From positions 3,286,001 to 3,350,000 of the forward strand of contig OZ244811.1 in assembly GCA_965220105.1 (NCBI GenBank): a stretch of DNA of 64,000 nucleotides. The letters run 5' to 3'. This document shows, in pieces, positions 9,003 to 17,708 of this stretch. Each line of letters begins with the position of its first letter. Position 1 is the stretch's first letter. The notes under the pieces were generated by a model. It ran no database searches. It saw only the letters and a program-made list of their open reading frames with translations, and was not told where the DNA came from. The translations under genes were made by a program, and so were the position numbers. Source of the DNA: Bin87 sp965220105. GTDB taxonomy: Bacteria; Chloroflexota; Dehalococcoidia; Lucifugimonadales; UBA3495.

Positions 9003-11333
9003 TTAGCCGGCCAATCCTGCTAGCGTGCGGGCGCGTTGCACAGTTTCCGGCGGCAAATCCTGCCGCAACGCACGGTGCTCTGAAAGATATTTTAGCAGGC
9101 GGTCGGTGGCCGCTCCCTTGCACTGGCCGCACAGCAGTTCGCCGGCGCGGCAAGAGCGTTGCAACTCGGCGTAGCCGGACGGGTCGGTTGTGGCGTGAAA
9201 GGCGTGCAGGCTGGCGACGCCGCAGACCCGGGGGTCGGGGTTGCCGCCCAGCCGCCGCTGCTCCTCCAGCGTCTGGCGACCCCCGGTGTAGGCCCGGCCA
9301 ATGCGTCGACGGACTGTATCCGGTTCGTCGTGATAGCTGATTGAACCCTGGGCAACCTCGTTGGTCATCACCTCGACGGCGGCGCCGGTGGCCGGATCCT
9401 CGTAGGTGGTGAGACTCCGCACCATTCGCAGGTAAAGGGCCGAGGGCTTGACGAACCCGAATTGCTCGGCCACGTTGCGAGCCATGCGGACGTAGACATC
9501 TCCGCCCAGACCATCGAGCGCCAGGGTGCGGCAGGGGCCGCCGTATTCCGGTTGCTGGGAGTGTAGGAGGTCGGCGAGACGCAACAGGGGCAGGAAGGTG
9601 TCGGTGGCGCTGTCCCGGAGGCGCAATCCCAAGGCGGAATTCAGCACGCTGAGCGGGGTGGCGCTGCCCAGGGCGAATGCGGTTTCGGTGACCGCTGGCC
9701 GTTCCATCTGGAGGTAGGCGTCGGTGCGGGACAGGTCCAGGCCGGCGGCGGCCATGGTGAGCAGTCGGTCGTGCATGGTCTGGCGGGCCCGGTTTCTGAC
9801 GTCGGGCAGGGCATCGAGATTGCCTTGTCTTACCGCTGCTCCATCCTGCTGCAACCGGGTTTCGTTGACCGCAGCGTGGGTGAGTTCCAGGTCGCGGAAA
9901 CCCAGCACGACTTCAGCGCCGAGGGTCTGGAAGTAGCGCAGCAGGTCGACAAGTGCGCCATGACCCAAATGCATGGGGCCGTCCGCGGACATGGTGGCAA
10001 TCACCTTGCAACGCTGGCCTTCGGTGAGGGCCTGCAGGAACAGGTCGGCGTCGCGACTGCCTACGATCTGGCCGGTTTCCATGTAGGGATGGGGTGTATC
10101 GAACCATTGCAGAAACTGGCGCCGCTGTTCCGGGTAAGCTTCGTTGAGTCCGGTGACGCGCAGCTCCTTGATCAGTTCGTTTTCCCGGGCGAGGGGTTGG
10201 TCGCCGGTGCGTACCACCAGCGAAGGGATGGCCATATCCTGCTCTTCGGTACGGGTCTCCGGGGAGTCGGCGTCCAGTATCTGACCGTGGAGCCGGCTCA
10301 GGCGCTGAGCGATATCGTTGAGGGTGCGCTCCTGGACGGCGCGGGCGTTGGACAGCAGCAAGCGGGCAATGTCTTCGGCGGTTTCCGCCGACAGACCCAA
10401 CTGGCGGGCGCGCCGGCGAGCGCCGACAAACAGGTTTTCTTCCACCGCCGGTTTATGGATGGTGTCGCTTTCCAGGTATTTCTCGGCGGCCACGTTGCGG
10501 GAGGCCTCGATGCGGTCGTGGGTGAGGCCCAGGATATGATCGTGGCTGCCGGCGATGACGGCGCGCTGCTGTCCCCGGTACTCGGCGTAGGGCAGGCCCG
10601 GGGCCGGCATTTCGGCCCGCACCAGGGCCGGGTCTTCGCCGGCCAGCAGGCGTTCAACCCCCTTTTGCACCTCGTCGATCTCGGCCAGTCTGCGCCAGTC
10701 CGGTGGCACCAACGCAGCATCCTGGTCGTCGAGAAACGCGGTGAGGTTGGACATGCGACGGTCGTAAAACGCCAGAGCGGCCGGCAGGGTCAATCTCTGC
10801 CGCAACAGCAGCGCGGGGGTCAACAGCTGACGACGGTAGGCTCCCAGGCGCCGTTCCCGACCCGACGACGGAGCGGCCCGCAGGTTGTCCCGGTGGCGGT
10901 CGATGCTGACCAGATCCAGGAGGGCTGCCTCGCCCAGCAGCCGCCCTTCGGAAGAGAACGGTGCGGCATCAGCTTGCGGGAGGTTGACGTGCGCCGGCTC
11001 AACCACCGTCCAGGCGTCTTCGATTGCGCGGATCACGGAGGCGACGTACTCGCCCGGCGCACCGGCTCCGGTGAGCCAGGCTTCGGCGATGGCGCAGGAC
11101 AGGATGGGGCGGCGGGGTACATCGGATGGGCCGGCGAGGAAGAACAGGGCGGCGGTGTTGATAATTGCCGGGTTGGCCGAGCTTGCCGGGTCAGCGGCCA
11201 GCAATTCGGCGGCAGTCACCGTGATGCGGCGGGTGGCATCCAGGCCCTCGGCGGGCGGGTGGTTGGCGTAAATTACCGGCAGGGACGCCGCCAGCCGGTG
11301 GGCGTCGGGCGTGTACGTATTGGTGGTAGCCAT
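9003..11333 (-). CDS. HD-like / chorismate-mutase-like / archaeal-type TrpRS-like fusion protein
   Basis: A 776-residue protein with three regions. Residues 1-215 are helical and resemble an HD-phosphohydrolase fold, but AALFFLAG stands where AALLHDIG is expected. Residues 263-340 resemble an AroQ chorismate mutase: by hand alignment R274, K285, E298 and Q334 match R28, K39, E52 and Q88 of the E. coli domain, while R51 looks replaced by V297. Residues 415-765 follow the archaeal/eukaryotic TrpRS: GPMHLGHGALVD (HIGH motif kept, 455-458), LLHSQQPEYGGP, TGGRQTLEEQRRLGGNPD and GELLCGQCKG. The KMSKS site is lost (AQGSISYHDEP, 661-671). It sits upstream of trpS on the same strand. Charging of tRNA is doubtful; the role is unknown. 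Confidence 0.72.
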   Translation of the reverse strand: MATTNTYTPDAHRLAASLPVIYANHPPAEGLDATRRITVTAAELLAADPASSANPAIINTAALFFLAGPSDVPRRPILSCAIAEAWLTGAGAPGEYVASVIRAIEDAWTVVEPAHVNLPQADAAPFSSEGRLLGEAALLDLVSIDRHRDNLRAAPSSGRERRLGAYRRQLLTPALLLRQRLTLPAALAFYDRRMSNLTAFLDDQDAALVPPDWRRLAEIDEVQKGVERLLAGEDPALVRAEMPAPGLPYAEYRGQQRAVIAGSHDHILGLTHDRIEASRNVAAEKYLESDTIHKPAVEENLFVGARRRARQLGLSAETAEDIARLLLSNARAVQERTLNDIAQRLSRLHGQILDADSPETRTEEQDMAIPSLVVRTGDQPLARENELIKELRVTGLNEAYPEQRRQFLQWFDTPHPYMETGQIVGSRDADLFLQALTEGQRCKVIATMSADGPMHLGHGALVDLLRYFQTLGAEVVLGFRDLELTHAAVNETRLQQDGAAVRQGNLDALPDVRNRARQTMHDRLLTMAAAGLDLSRTDAYLQMERPAVTETAFALGSATPLSVLNSALGLRLRDSATDTFLPLLRLADLLHSQQPEYGGPCRTLALDGLGGDVYVRMARNVAEQFGFVKPSALYLRMVRSLTTYEDPATGAAVEVMTNEVAQGSISYHDEPDTVRRRIGRAYTGGRQTLEEQRRLGGNPDPRVCGVASLHAFHATTDPSGYAELQRSCRAGELLCGQCKGAATDRLLKYLSEHRALRQDLPPETVQRARTLAGLAG

Positions 11334-11457
11334 TTCGGTACGCTAAGCAACCGTGTGGGATGGCCCCATGATACCAGCAACGGGGTGTTGCGGTTGGGTT
11401 AAGGAACGGTGCGGTGTTGCGGCGGCGGCTGGGGCCAGACGCGGTGAATGCGCCTGA

Positions 11458-12246
11458 TCAGGGACTGCCGGCGGACCGCCCGCCGTCCACCATGTAGACC
11501 CCGCCGGTGCAGAAGCTGCTTTCGTCGCTGGACAGGAACAGCATCAGCCGGGCCACTTCTTCCGGGTTGCCGTATCGCCGCAGGGGGATGCGCGCCGCGG
11601 CGGCCTGTTTCGTCAGCTCGACGGTTACCGCTGCATCATCGAGAGCCGCCACTCTCATTTCCTCGATGGAGCGCATCATGCGAGTTTCGATGGGAGCAGG
11701 GTTGACGGTGTTAACGCGGATGCCATGAGGTGCGCCCTCCAGTGCGGCGGTACGCATCAGGCCGATGACGGCGTGCTTGCTGGTCGTGTACGCCGACATA
11801 TCGGCGCTGCCGCCAATACCGGCGGTGGAGGACGTGATGACGATGCTGCCGCCGCGCTCGCGCATCACCGGCACCACATATTTGATGCCAAGCCAGACGC
11901 CGCGGACGTTTACCGCCATCACCCGGTCGAAGACATCGACGGGGTAATCGGGTATGGGAGAAATGGAACCCTCAATCCCGGCATTGGCCAGATAGATGTC
12001 CACGCCGCCCCAACGGTCCACGGCGGCTTTGACATAGTTTTGGGCCTGCTCGGGTTGGGTGACGTCGGCGGCGGCATAACTGGCCCGGTCTTCGCCGATG
12101 GACCGCACGGCGTCCTGGAGATTCGCCTCGTCCAGGTCAACCAGCACGACGCGCGCGCCCTCGTCGGCAAAAAGTCTCGCCGCTGCCCGGCCGATTCCGC
12201 CGGTCGCTCCGGTAATCAGGGCTATCTTTCCATCCAGGCGCGCCAT
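11458..12246 (-). CDS. SDR family oxidoreductase
   Basis: A 262-residue classical short-chain dehydrogenase: cofactor motif TGATGGIGRAAARLF (TGxxxGIG), NAGIEG, catalytic S-Y-K as TSSTAGIGG...YTTSKHAVIGL, and the C-terminal LFLSSDESSFCTGGVYMVDGG typical of FabG-like enzymes. The acidic D37-type residue after the second strand (VVLVDLDEANL) suggests NAD rather than NADP. A GGAG ribosome site is 6-8 bases before the ATG. Substrate is unknown. Confidence 0.93.
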   Translation of the reverse strand: MARLDGKIALITGATGGIGRAAARLFADEGARVVLVDLDEANLQDAVRSIGEDRASYAAADVTQPEQAQNYVKAAVDRWGGVDIYLANAGIEGSISPIPDYPVDVFDRVMAVNVRGVWLGIKYVVPVMRERGGSIVITSSTAGIGGSADMSAYTTSKHAVIGLMRTAALEGAPHGIRVNTVNPAPIETRMMRSIEEMRVAALDDAAVTVELTKQAAAARIPLRRYGNPEEVARLMLFLSSDESSFCTGGVYMVDGGRSAGSP

Positions 12247-12361
12247 GTCGTATCTCCTTTGACCGGGGTTTGTCCACCCATCCCGTCATCCAGTGCGTTA
12301 ACGGGTTCGCCGGTAGCAGCGCTCATATTGGCCAAAAGGGAGGCGATTGGCAAGTGTCGGG

Positions 12362-12505
12362 TCAATACAGCGGCGACCACGCCGGCCGGCTCTCGATGGC
12401 GTTGGAAATCGCCTCTGGTGCACCATCGATATCCGCTTCATCTTCGACCCCACGAACGGCGTCGGCAATGGAGTCGAAAGCTGCCGGAATTTTTGATTCT
12501 TCCAT
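12362..12505 (-). CDS. Possible small ORF, frame-disrupted
   Basis: A 47-codon ORF starting MEESKIPAAFDSIADAV, with GGAG nine bases before the ATG. Just before its stop a -1 shift would continue into a protein-like frame (VVAAVLTRHLPIASLLANM..) that runs to the start of the SDR gene. It may be a frameshifted remnant of a larger gene. No family was recognised, and coding status is uncertain. Confidence 0.25.
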   Translation of the reverse strand: MEESKIPAAFDSIADAVRGVEDEADIDGAPEAISNAIESRPAWSPLY

Positions 12506-12640
12506 CTCATCGCTCCAGCAGAAAGCCGCCACAACGCCGTAGCCGGTGAACGTCGTGGCGGCTTTGGTTCGGAAGTTCAGTCGCTGAAGTTCAGTCGCCG
12601 ATGGTGTAACCCACCATCGTCTGGTGATCGTCCTCGATGA

Positions 12641-12847
12641 TCAGTGCTTCAAGGCGGTCGTCGCAGATCCTGTACAAATCGCTGGCGGCCAGGTAGTGGG
12701 TGTTCTTCGTCGCCAGTTGCCACTGGTCGCATCGTTGGATGCTTCTCCGACGGATGGGATTGCAGCTGCCATCGCCAATAGCCCGGCGACGGGCAGCGCT
12801 TTCAGGAAGTGATAAAATCTGGTGGTTGCTTGCCGTTGCTCAAGCAT
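12641..12847 (-). CDS. Small ORF with signal peptide, possibly frameshifted
   Basis: The ATG at 12847 is preceded at 8 bases by a perfect AAGGAGG ribosome site, a much better start than those of the longer ORF in the same frame. The product begins MLEQRQATTRFYHFLKAL and has a hydrophobic segment PVAGLLAMAAAIP, like a secretion signal. After about residue 40 the frame turns arginine/threonine-rich, whereas the -1 frame continues plausibly (NTHYLAASDLYRICDDRLEALIIEDD..) to a stop near 12593. A single-base indel is likely. No family recognised. Confidence 0.35.
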   Translation of the reverse strand: MLEQRQATTRFYHFLKALPVAGLLAMAAAIPSVGEASNDATSGNWRRRTPTTWPPAICTGSATTALKH

Positions 12848-13124
12848 GGTTGGAACCCTCCTTGCGTCGATGGTTCGGCTACTTGCAACGGTCGCCGGGT
12901 TCCCAACGTGGGTTCGCAAGAAGGGCATGATGCTACCGCCCATCGCGTTACCCACGGGGAGACCCGTTGTGCCAATGAACCCATTGACCGTTGCAGAAGC
13001 GACCATTTACCGGATGGCGGGGAGGTGTCAACGCCCGGTCAATAAAGGCTGACCTGACACAAAATCCAATGATCAGCGGACGAATTCTGGCCCGCAATTT
13101 TTGACTTGGAACGACTAGTTCTCA

Positions 13125-14330
13125 GTCAACGTTGGTAGGGCAGGGGTGAAACCGATGGAGTTTGGTTCTGGCGTCGTGGGTGCTGAACCGCCAGTTGATG
13201 GTGACGCCGGCTGCGTTGCGCTCGGTGTAGTAGGCGGTGATTTGGCGTTGCAGGGTGTCGTCATCGGGATTTCTCCCTTTGAGACAGGCGCGGGTGAGAC
13301 CGGCGCAGCTCAACACGCTGAATTCAATCTCCGCCATGCCTTCGGCAAGCTCAGGACAGGATTGAGCCAACTGGCGTGTTTGGGCGTGTGGTGAAACTCC
13401 AGCCGCTGCACGATGCGCCGCGCTTCAGCCGCCGGGAAGGTCTCGTAAAGCGAGGCCAAGCGATAGGTGTTCAAGTTGTGGAGAACCAACCGGATTACGG
13501 GGACATCGGGATAGGCCAGGCCCACCAGCCACTGCATCTGGTGGGCGAAGTCCTGTGGTGGGCGAAGTCCTGCATAGTGCGCCGCCCGGTGATGGCCACG
13601 TGGCGCCAGCCGGCAGGCGGCTCGCAGGTCAGGAAGAGGTTGCGGGTACCGGCGCGCCGATACTCGAAGTCCTGCCGCCGCGGTCGTCCTGGTTGAGGAG
13701 GCAACGGCTCCGGCACCTCGGTCAGCAGTTGGGTGGAGGTCTCGTCAAAGCAACACCGGTCGTTGAGGAGGCACCACCGGTCGTTGGAGTTCGCAGGGTT
13801 CGGCATACAAGTCCAGCACGTCCTCCATGGACGCCGCAAAAATGCCGCCACAAACTCGCCGTTCATCCGGGAGATGCACCACTGTTGCTTACGCCAGGGT
13901 TCGAGGGTGTTTTTTTCCGCAACCTGACCGCTTCGTGTCCCGATTCCACTACCTTGCCAGCCAGCAACCGCTGGCCAGCAACCGCAGGGTCCAGTGGTCA
14001 TGGCCTTCCGGTGCGTCACTGCACGCCAGCCCAATCAGGTGGGCTTCACCCCGGCCGTCCAGCTTGCGATACGGGTTGGCTTGGGGATGGTCGTGTAGCA
14101 CGCCGTCCAATCCCTCCGCGGAATACCGTGCGCGGCGACGTGTCCAAAGCTGCGGCCACCCGTGAGGCGCTCCACCCGTCGTCAGTCTTGAGCAGGATGC
14201 GCGCCCGATTGATGACCAGAGCTGAGCGCTGACCATTGCGGATTGACTGACGAAGTTGGTCCCGATCGTCCCATAACAACCAGACCGCTGACAACCGGAC
14301 CGCGTATTTCTCCTGAACCAGGGATGCCAC
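13125..14330 (-). pseudogene. IS630-family transposase pseudogene
   Basis: Translation in shifting frames matches the neighbouring intact transposase throughout: QEKYAVRLS..RARILLKTDDGW at the HTH, EGLDGVLHDHPQANPYRKLD, then CCFDETSTQL (first Asp), LVLHNLNTYRLASLYETFPAAEARRIV (second Asp changed to His), and MAEIEFSVL (Glu) to TKLHRFHPCPTNVD. At least four frameshifts separate these parts, and the DDE triad is lost, so it cannot encode an active enzyme. No single start codon is meaningful. Confidence 0.82.
13340..13362. repeat. REP-like micro-palindrome inserted in transposase pseudogene
   Basis: The stretch CCTTCGGCAAGCTCAGG plus a few bases interrupts the transposase pseudogene exactly between the codons for SWLN and MAEIEF; the intact copy at 15455-15460 has no such insert. 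Related CTCATCCTGAGC/TCGAAGG-type sequences lie at 28488-28514, 44667-44693 and 60091-60156. It is a family-C element in my naming. Confidence 0.7.
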
Positions 14331-14418
14331 ACCTCCCGCACCGCTGTTGGCCGGTCAGCGTAGCCACCAGGGCCCGTTTCACGCTTCATCTGCCCTTTCA
14401 GGTTTGACTGAATACTAG

Positions 14419-15654
14419 TACTGGTTCAAATCAGCATTGTAGGTAGTTTTAGTGAAAGGCTTCCAAATGCTACGCTGACCGCAAGATCGAGTTGTGAGGA
14501 GGTGTGGCAAACATGGCCCTGGAGCAATACGCAGTACGGTTGACGCCGGGGGGACGCGAGCGACTGAGCCAGCTGATTCGCAGTGGCAAAAGTTCGGCGC
14601 GCATCATCGCCCGAGCGCGCACCCTGCTGAAAGTAGCTGAGGGATGGAACGCACCACAGGTGGCGGCCGCTTTGGACATGTCCAAGGGTACAGTGTACCG
14701 CGCCAAACGACGGTACGCCGAGGAAGGTTTGGATGGCGTGTTGCAGGATCGGGTCCAGGCCAACCGATACCGGAAGCTTGATGACAAGGGGGAGGCCCAC
14801 TTGATCGCCCTGGCGTGCAGCCCAGCGCCCGCTGGCCACGACTACTGGACCCTGCATCTTTTGGCCGACCGAGTGGTGGAGTTGGGGTTGGTGGAGTCGT
14901 TATCGTACGAGACGGTGCGGTTGAGGCTCAAAAAAACGTCCTCCAGCCGTGGCGGAAGCAGCAGTGGCGCATCCCCAAGGTAGGGGGTGAAAAGGTAGGG
15001 GGTGAATTCGTGGCGGCGATGGAGGACGTGCTGGACTTGTATGCTGAGCCTTACGACCCGGACCGGCCAGTGGTCTGCTTCGACGAGACTTCCACTCAGT
15101 TGCTGGCCGACACCAGGCCGCCCATTCCGGTGCAGCCGAGACAACCGCGGCGTCAGGATTACGAGTATCGCCGCGGCGGTACGCGCAACATCTTCCTGAC
15201 CTGCGAGCCCCTGGCGGGCTGGCGACACGTGGCGATCACCGAGCGCCGCACTATGGAGGACTTTGCCCACCAGATGCGGTGGCTGGTGGATGAGGCCTAC
15301 CCAGATGCTCAAGTGGTCCGAGTGGCGCTGGACAATCTGAATACCCATCGTATGGCCTCCCTCTATGAGACCTTCCCCGCCGCCGAAGCTCGGCGCATCG
15401 TCAGGCGGCTGGAATTTCACCACACGCCCCAGCACGCCAGTTGGCTGAACATGGCGGAGATCGAGTTCAGCGTGTTGACCCGGGCCTGTCTCCAGGGGCG
15501 TAATCCCGACGAGACTGCCCTGCAGCGAGCCATCAACGCCTATGCGGCCGAGCGCAATGCGGCACGAGTCACCATCAACTGGCGGTTCAACACCCAGGAC
15601 GCCCGATCCAAATTGCATCGCCTATATCCCTTCAATTCCAACATTGATTGAGTA
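14419..15654 (+). mobile_element. IS630-family insertion sequence
   Basis: About 1.24 kb, bounded by TA dinucleotides (14419-14420 and 15653-15654), as expected for IS630/Tc1-type elements that duplicate TA. The ends are an imperfect inverted repeat: TACTGGTTCAAATC on the left and TACTCAATCAATG read inward from the right. One transposase gene in two overlapping frames fills it. Its right end lies inside the 3' end of the gene at 15622-16329. Confidence 0.8.
14513..15651 (+). CDS. IS630-family transposase, -1 frameshift product
   Basis: The first frame (14513-14983) gives the HTH half: ARTLLKVAEGWNAPQVAAALDMSKGTVYRAKRRY. The second (to 15651) gives the DDE half: VVCFDETSTQL, VALDNLNTHRMASLYETF, then EIEFSV (Asp, Asp, Glu). 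The frames join by a -1 shift in a run of seven A at 14930-14936, a usual slippage site for such elements; the joined product is about 379 residues. The ATG at 14513 is chosen because GAGGAGG lies 10 bases upstream, and the GTG at 14504 is too close to it. A 15-bp tandem duplication near 14977-15006 adds KVGGE in frame. Confidence 0.85.
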
Positions 15655-16329
15655 GTAGGTAGTATCCAAATCGTAATGCGACATGACAAACCATGCCCGG
15701 TCCGCCGGCCACCAGATGTTAGGTACATCGCTCCAGGAGCGGTGGGTAAGGAAATTATTCAGCGCATCAAGCGGGCCTCGATAGAGGAGATACTTCCAGC
15801 GGTCGCAGATGAATCGTTGCGCGCTCAGCACTTCTTGAGGCGGGGACAGCGGAATGCCGCCGTCGGTTGACAATATAAACATTCCGCCGTCGCCGAATTG
15901 CCCATACCCCTCCCAAATCCCGAAAAAGCATTGCTCCGCGTTGCTGGTGTAACCGACCAGAAACTGGGCCAACTCCACTACATCATTGTCCCATAATTCC
16001 TCAGGCGGGTTATGGAGCCAAGGCGCCGGCCCTGCTCCAAATGCGGCTGCGGGAACGCTGATACGCGCAAAATCCATCAGCGGATGCGCCGTCCGGCCCG
16101 CCCATTCCGCCACGCCGGCCCAGCGAACCGGCAAACCGTCATGACTCTCTGCCGGGTGGAAAATACGCGCGTGTGCCGAGAAACCGGCTGGAATCAGGGC
16201 GTCAACGCCTCGGGATCTATGATTTGTTCCCCGTTCAACCCACCTCGCTTCTGCAACGTCGGCTAGAAAAGTAACCCCCGGCGGGTGGAATTGTTCCTGA
16301 TGCTGCCGTTTAATATCCGGCCAGTTCAT
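15622..16329 (-). CDS. Uncharacterised protein, 3' end replaced by IS630
   Basis: A 235-residue product if begun at the ATG at 16329, which has GGAGG seven bases upstream. It is soluble, with tryptophan-rich segments (NPPEELWDNDVVELAQFLVGYT, CFFGIWEGYG, IWWPADRAWFV). The last native residues are DLDTTY; the following YSINVGIEGI is encoded by the end of the IS, so the true C terminus is lost. Similar uncharacterised proteins ending WWPADRAW.. followed by more residues occur in actinobacteria (recalled, not checked). Function unknown; probably a disrupted gene. Confidence 0.65.
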   Translation of the reverse strand: MNWPDIKRQHQEQFHPPGVTFLADVAEARWVERGTNHRSRGVDALIPAGFSAHARIFHPAESHDGLPVRWAGVAEWAGRTAHPLMDFARISVPAAAFGAGPAPWLHNPPEELWDNDVVELAQFLVGYTSNAEQCFFGIWEGYGQFGDGGMFILSTDGGIPLSPPQEVLSAQRFICDRWKYLLYRGPLDALNNFLTHRSWSDVPNIWWPADRAWFVMSHYDLDTTYYSINVGIEGI

Positions 16330-16410
16330 TGGATATCCTCCATGAGATGCCGGCATACATTACCCTCATGTTACACTCGCCCGCACATTCCAGCCCAATC
16401 GGAGAATAAC

Positions 16411-17652
16411 ATGCAGCCGCTTTCGGATTTGCGGGTTCTGGCCGTTACGGTGTTCCTGGCTGGCCCGTTTCTGAGCATGACCCTGGCTCGCCTGGGCGCG
16501 GAGGTCATCAAGATAGAGATACCCGGTCGCGGCGATCCGGTGCGGGGCAACGGTCCCTTCGCCGGGCCCGATGGCATCCGCAGCGAGCAGCTTTCCGAGA
16601 AGTACATCGCCACCCGTTTCCTCAAGCGTAGCCAGGGCGTCAAGAGCGTCACGCTGAATCTGCGGACGCCCCAGGGTCGGGAGCTGTTCCTCCAGATGGC
16701 CCGGCAGTCCGACATCGTGCTGGAGAACCTGGCGCCCGGCTCGATGACCCGCCTGGGCCTGGGTTACGTCGACGTGGCCGCCGTGAATCCGCGCGTGATC
16801 TACGCCAGCATTTCCGGCTACGGCCAGACTGGCCCCTACGCCGACCAGCCGGCCCACGACCCGCAGATCCAGGGCATGAGCGGCCTGATGGATATCAACG
16901 GCGAACCCGACGGGCCGCCGACGCGGGTGGGTTTCTACATCGGCGACCTGGTTACCCCCATGTTTGCCGCTACCAGCATCCTGGCCGCGCTGCGCGAGAA
17001 GGAGCGAACCGGCAAGGGCTGCTACCTGGACGTCTCCATGATGGACACGCTGGTGTCGCTGATGCTGATGGAAAACCTGGAAGAGGACCTTGCCGCCGGC
17101 GTGCCGCTGCGTACCGGCAACAACAGCCGCAGCGGGCCGACCGGTCAGTACAACGCCAGCGACGGTGCCATCATCATCACCGCCGCCAGCGACGACCAGT
17201 GGCGTCGATTGTGCACGGCGATCGAAACGCCGGAGCTGATTGAGGACGCGCGCTTCGCCCGCTACCAGGTTCGTTCGGAAAACGCCGCCGCGGCGCGGGG
17301 TGAGGTTCAGGCCCGCATCGGCAAGATGACCCGGGCCGAAGTCCTGGAATGTCTCTCCGCCGGCGACGTACCCTGCGCTCCGGTACGCACGGTGCCCGAA
17401 ATCCTGGCCGACCCGCACTTCCGCGACCGGGGAGCGCTGCGTCCCATGCGTAACGCCGCGATGCGTCAGGACGGCGGCGACGGAGCCGTGGATGGAGTAG
17501 TCGCCGGCTTCCCGGTGCTTTTTGACGGACAACCCCTGCCCGACGTGCCGGGCGCGCCGGCCCTGGGTATGCACAACGCCGAGGTGCTGGCCGAGTTGTG
17601 CGGCGTGGATGCGGCGAGTCTGGAGCGGTTGCGGGATGATGGAGTAGTGTAA
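16411..17652 (+). CDS. CaiB/BaiF family CoA-transferase
   Basis: A 413-residue class III CoA-transferase starting MQPLSDLRVLAVTVFLAGPF, with GGAG before the ATG; a longer in-frame ORF upstream has no supporting ribosome site. Landmarks are LARLGAEVIKIEIPGRGDPVR, VTLNLRTPQGRELF, VIYASISGYGQTGPYADQPAHDPQIQGMSGLMD with the catalytic aspartate region, and a C-terminal GMHNAEVLAELCG. It stands alone between IS debris and the HEPN gene. Substrate unknown. Confidence 0.93.
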   Translation: MQPLSDLRVLAVTVFLAGPFLSMTLARLGAEVIKIEIPGRGDPVRGNGPFAGPDGIRSEQLSEKYIATRFLKRSQGVKSVTLNLRTPQGRELFLQMARQSDIVLENLAPGSMTRLGLGYVDVAAVNPRVIYASISGYGQTGPYADQPAHDPQIQGMSGLMDINGEPDGPPTRVGFYIGDLVTPMFAATSILAALREKERTGKGCYLDVSMMDTLVSLMLMENLEEDLAAGVPLRTGNNSRSGPTGQYNASDGAIIITAASDDQWRRLCTAIETPELIEDARFARYQVRSENAAAARGEVQARIGKMTRAEVLECLSAGDVPCAPVRTVPEILADPHFRDRGALRPMRNAAMRQDGGDGAVDGVVAGFPVLFDGQPLPDVPGAPALGMHNAEVLAELCGVDAASLERLRDDGVV

Positions 17653-17708
17653 CTCATCGTTCTAGCAATAGGGCACTCAAAGGCATAATGTACCCAAGGA
17701 GTATTGCT

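Larger units (their letters stand above)
13120..14419 (-). mobile_element. Decayed IS630-family element
   Basis: A complete-length but decayed relative of the intact element on its right, lying in the opposite direction so that the two 5' ends meet at 14419-14420. Its transposase is broken into at least five frame segments. Decay includes a 17-bp tandem duplication at about 13540-13573, another small duplication near 13960-13985, and a 23-25 bp palindromic micro-insert at 13340-13362. The right end on this strand finishes near 13120 (CPTNVD then stop). Confidence 0.8.

Noticed and set aside
9771..11402. Long + strand ORF of 543 codons
   Set aside because: It is the antisense shadow of the 776-aa gene; composition is Gly/Val/His-rich and has no domain pattern.
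14421..14450. GGTTCAAATC resembling a tRNA T-arm
   Set aside because: No acceptor or anticodon stem around it; it is the IS630 left end.
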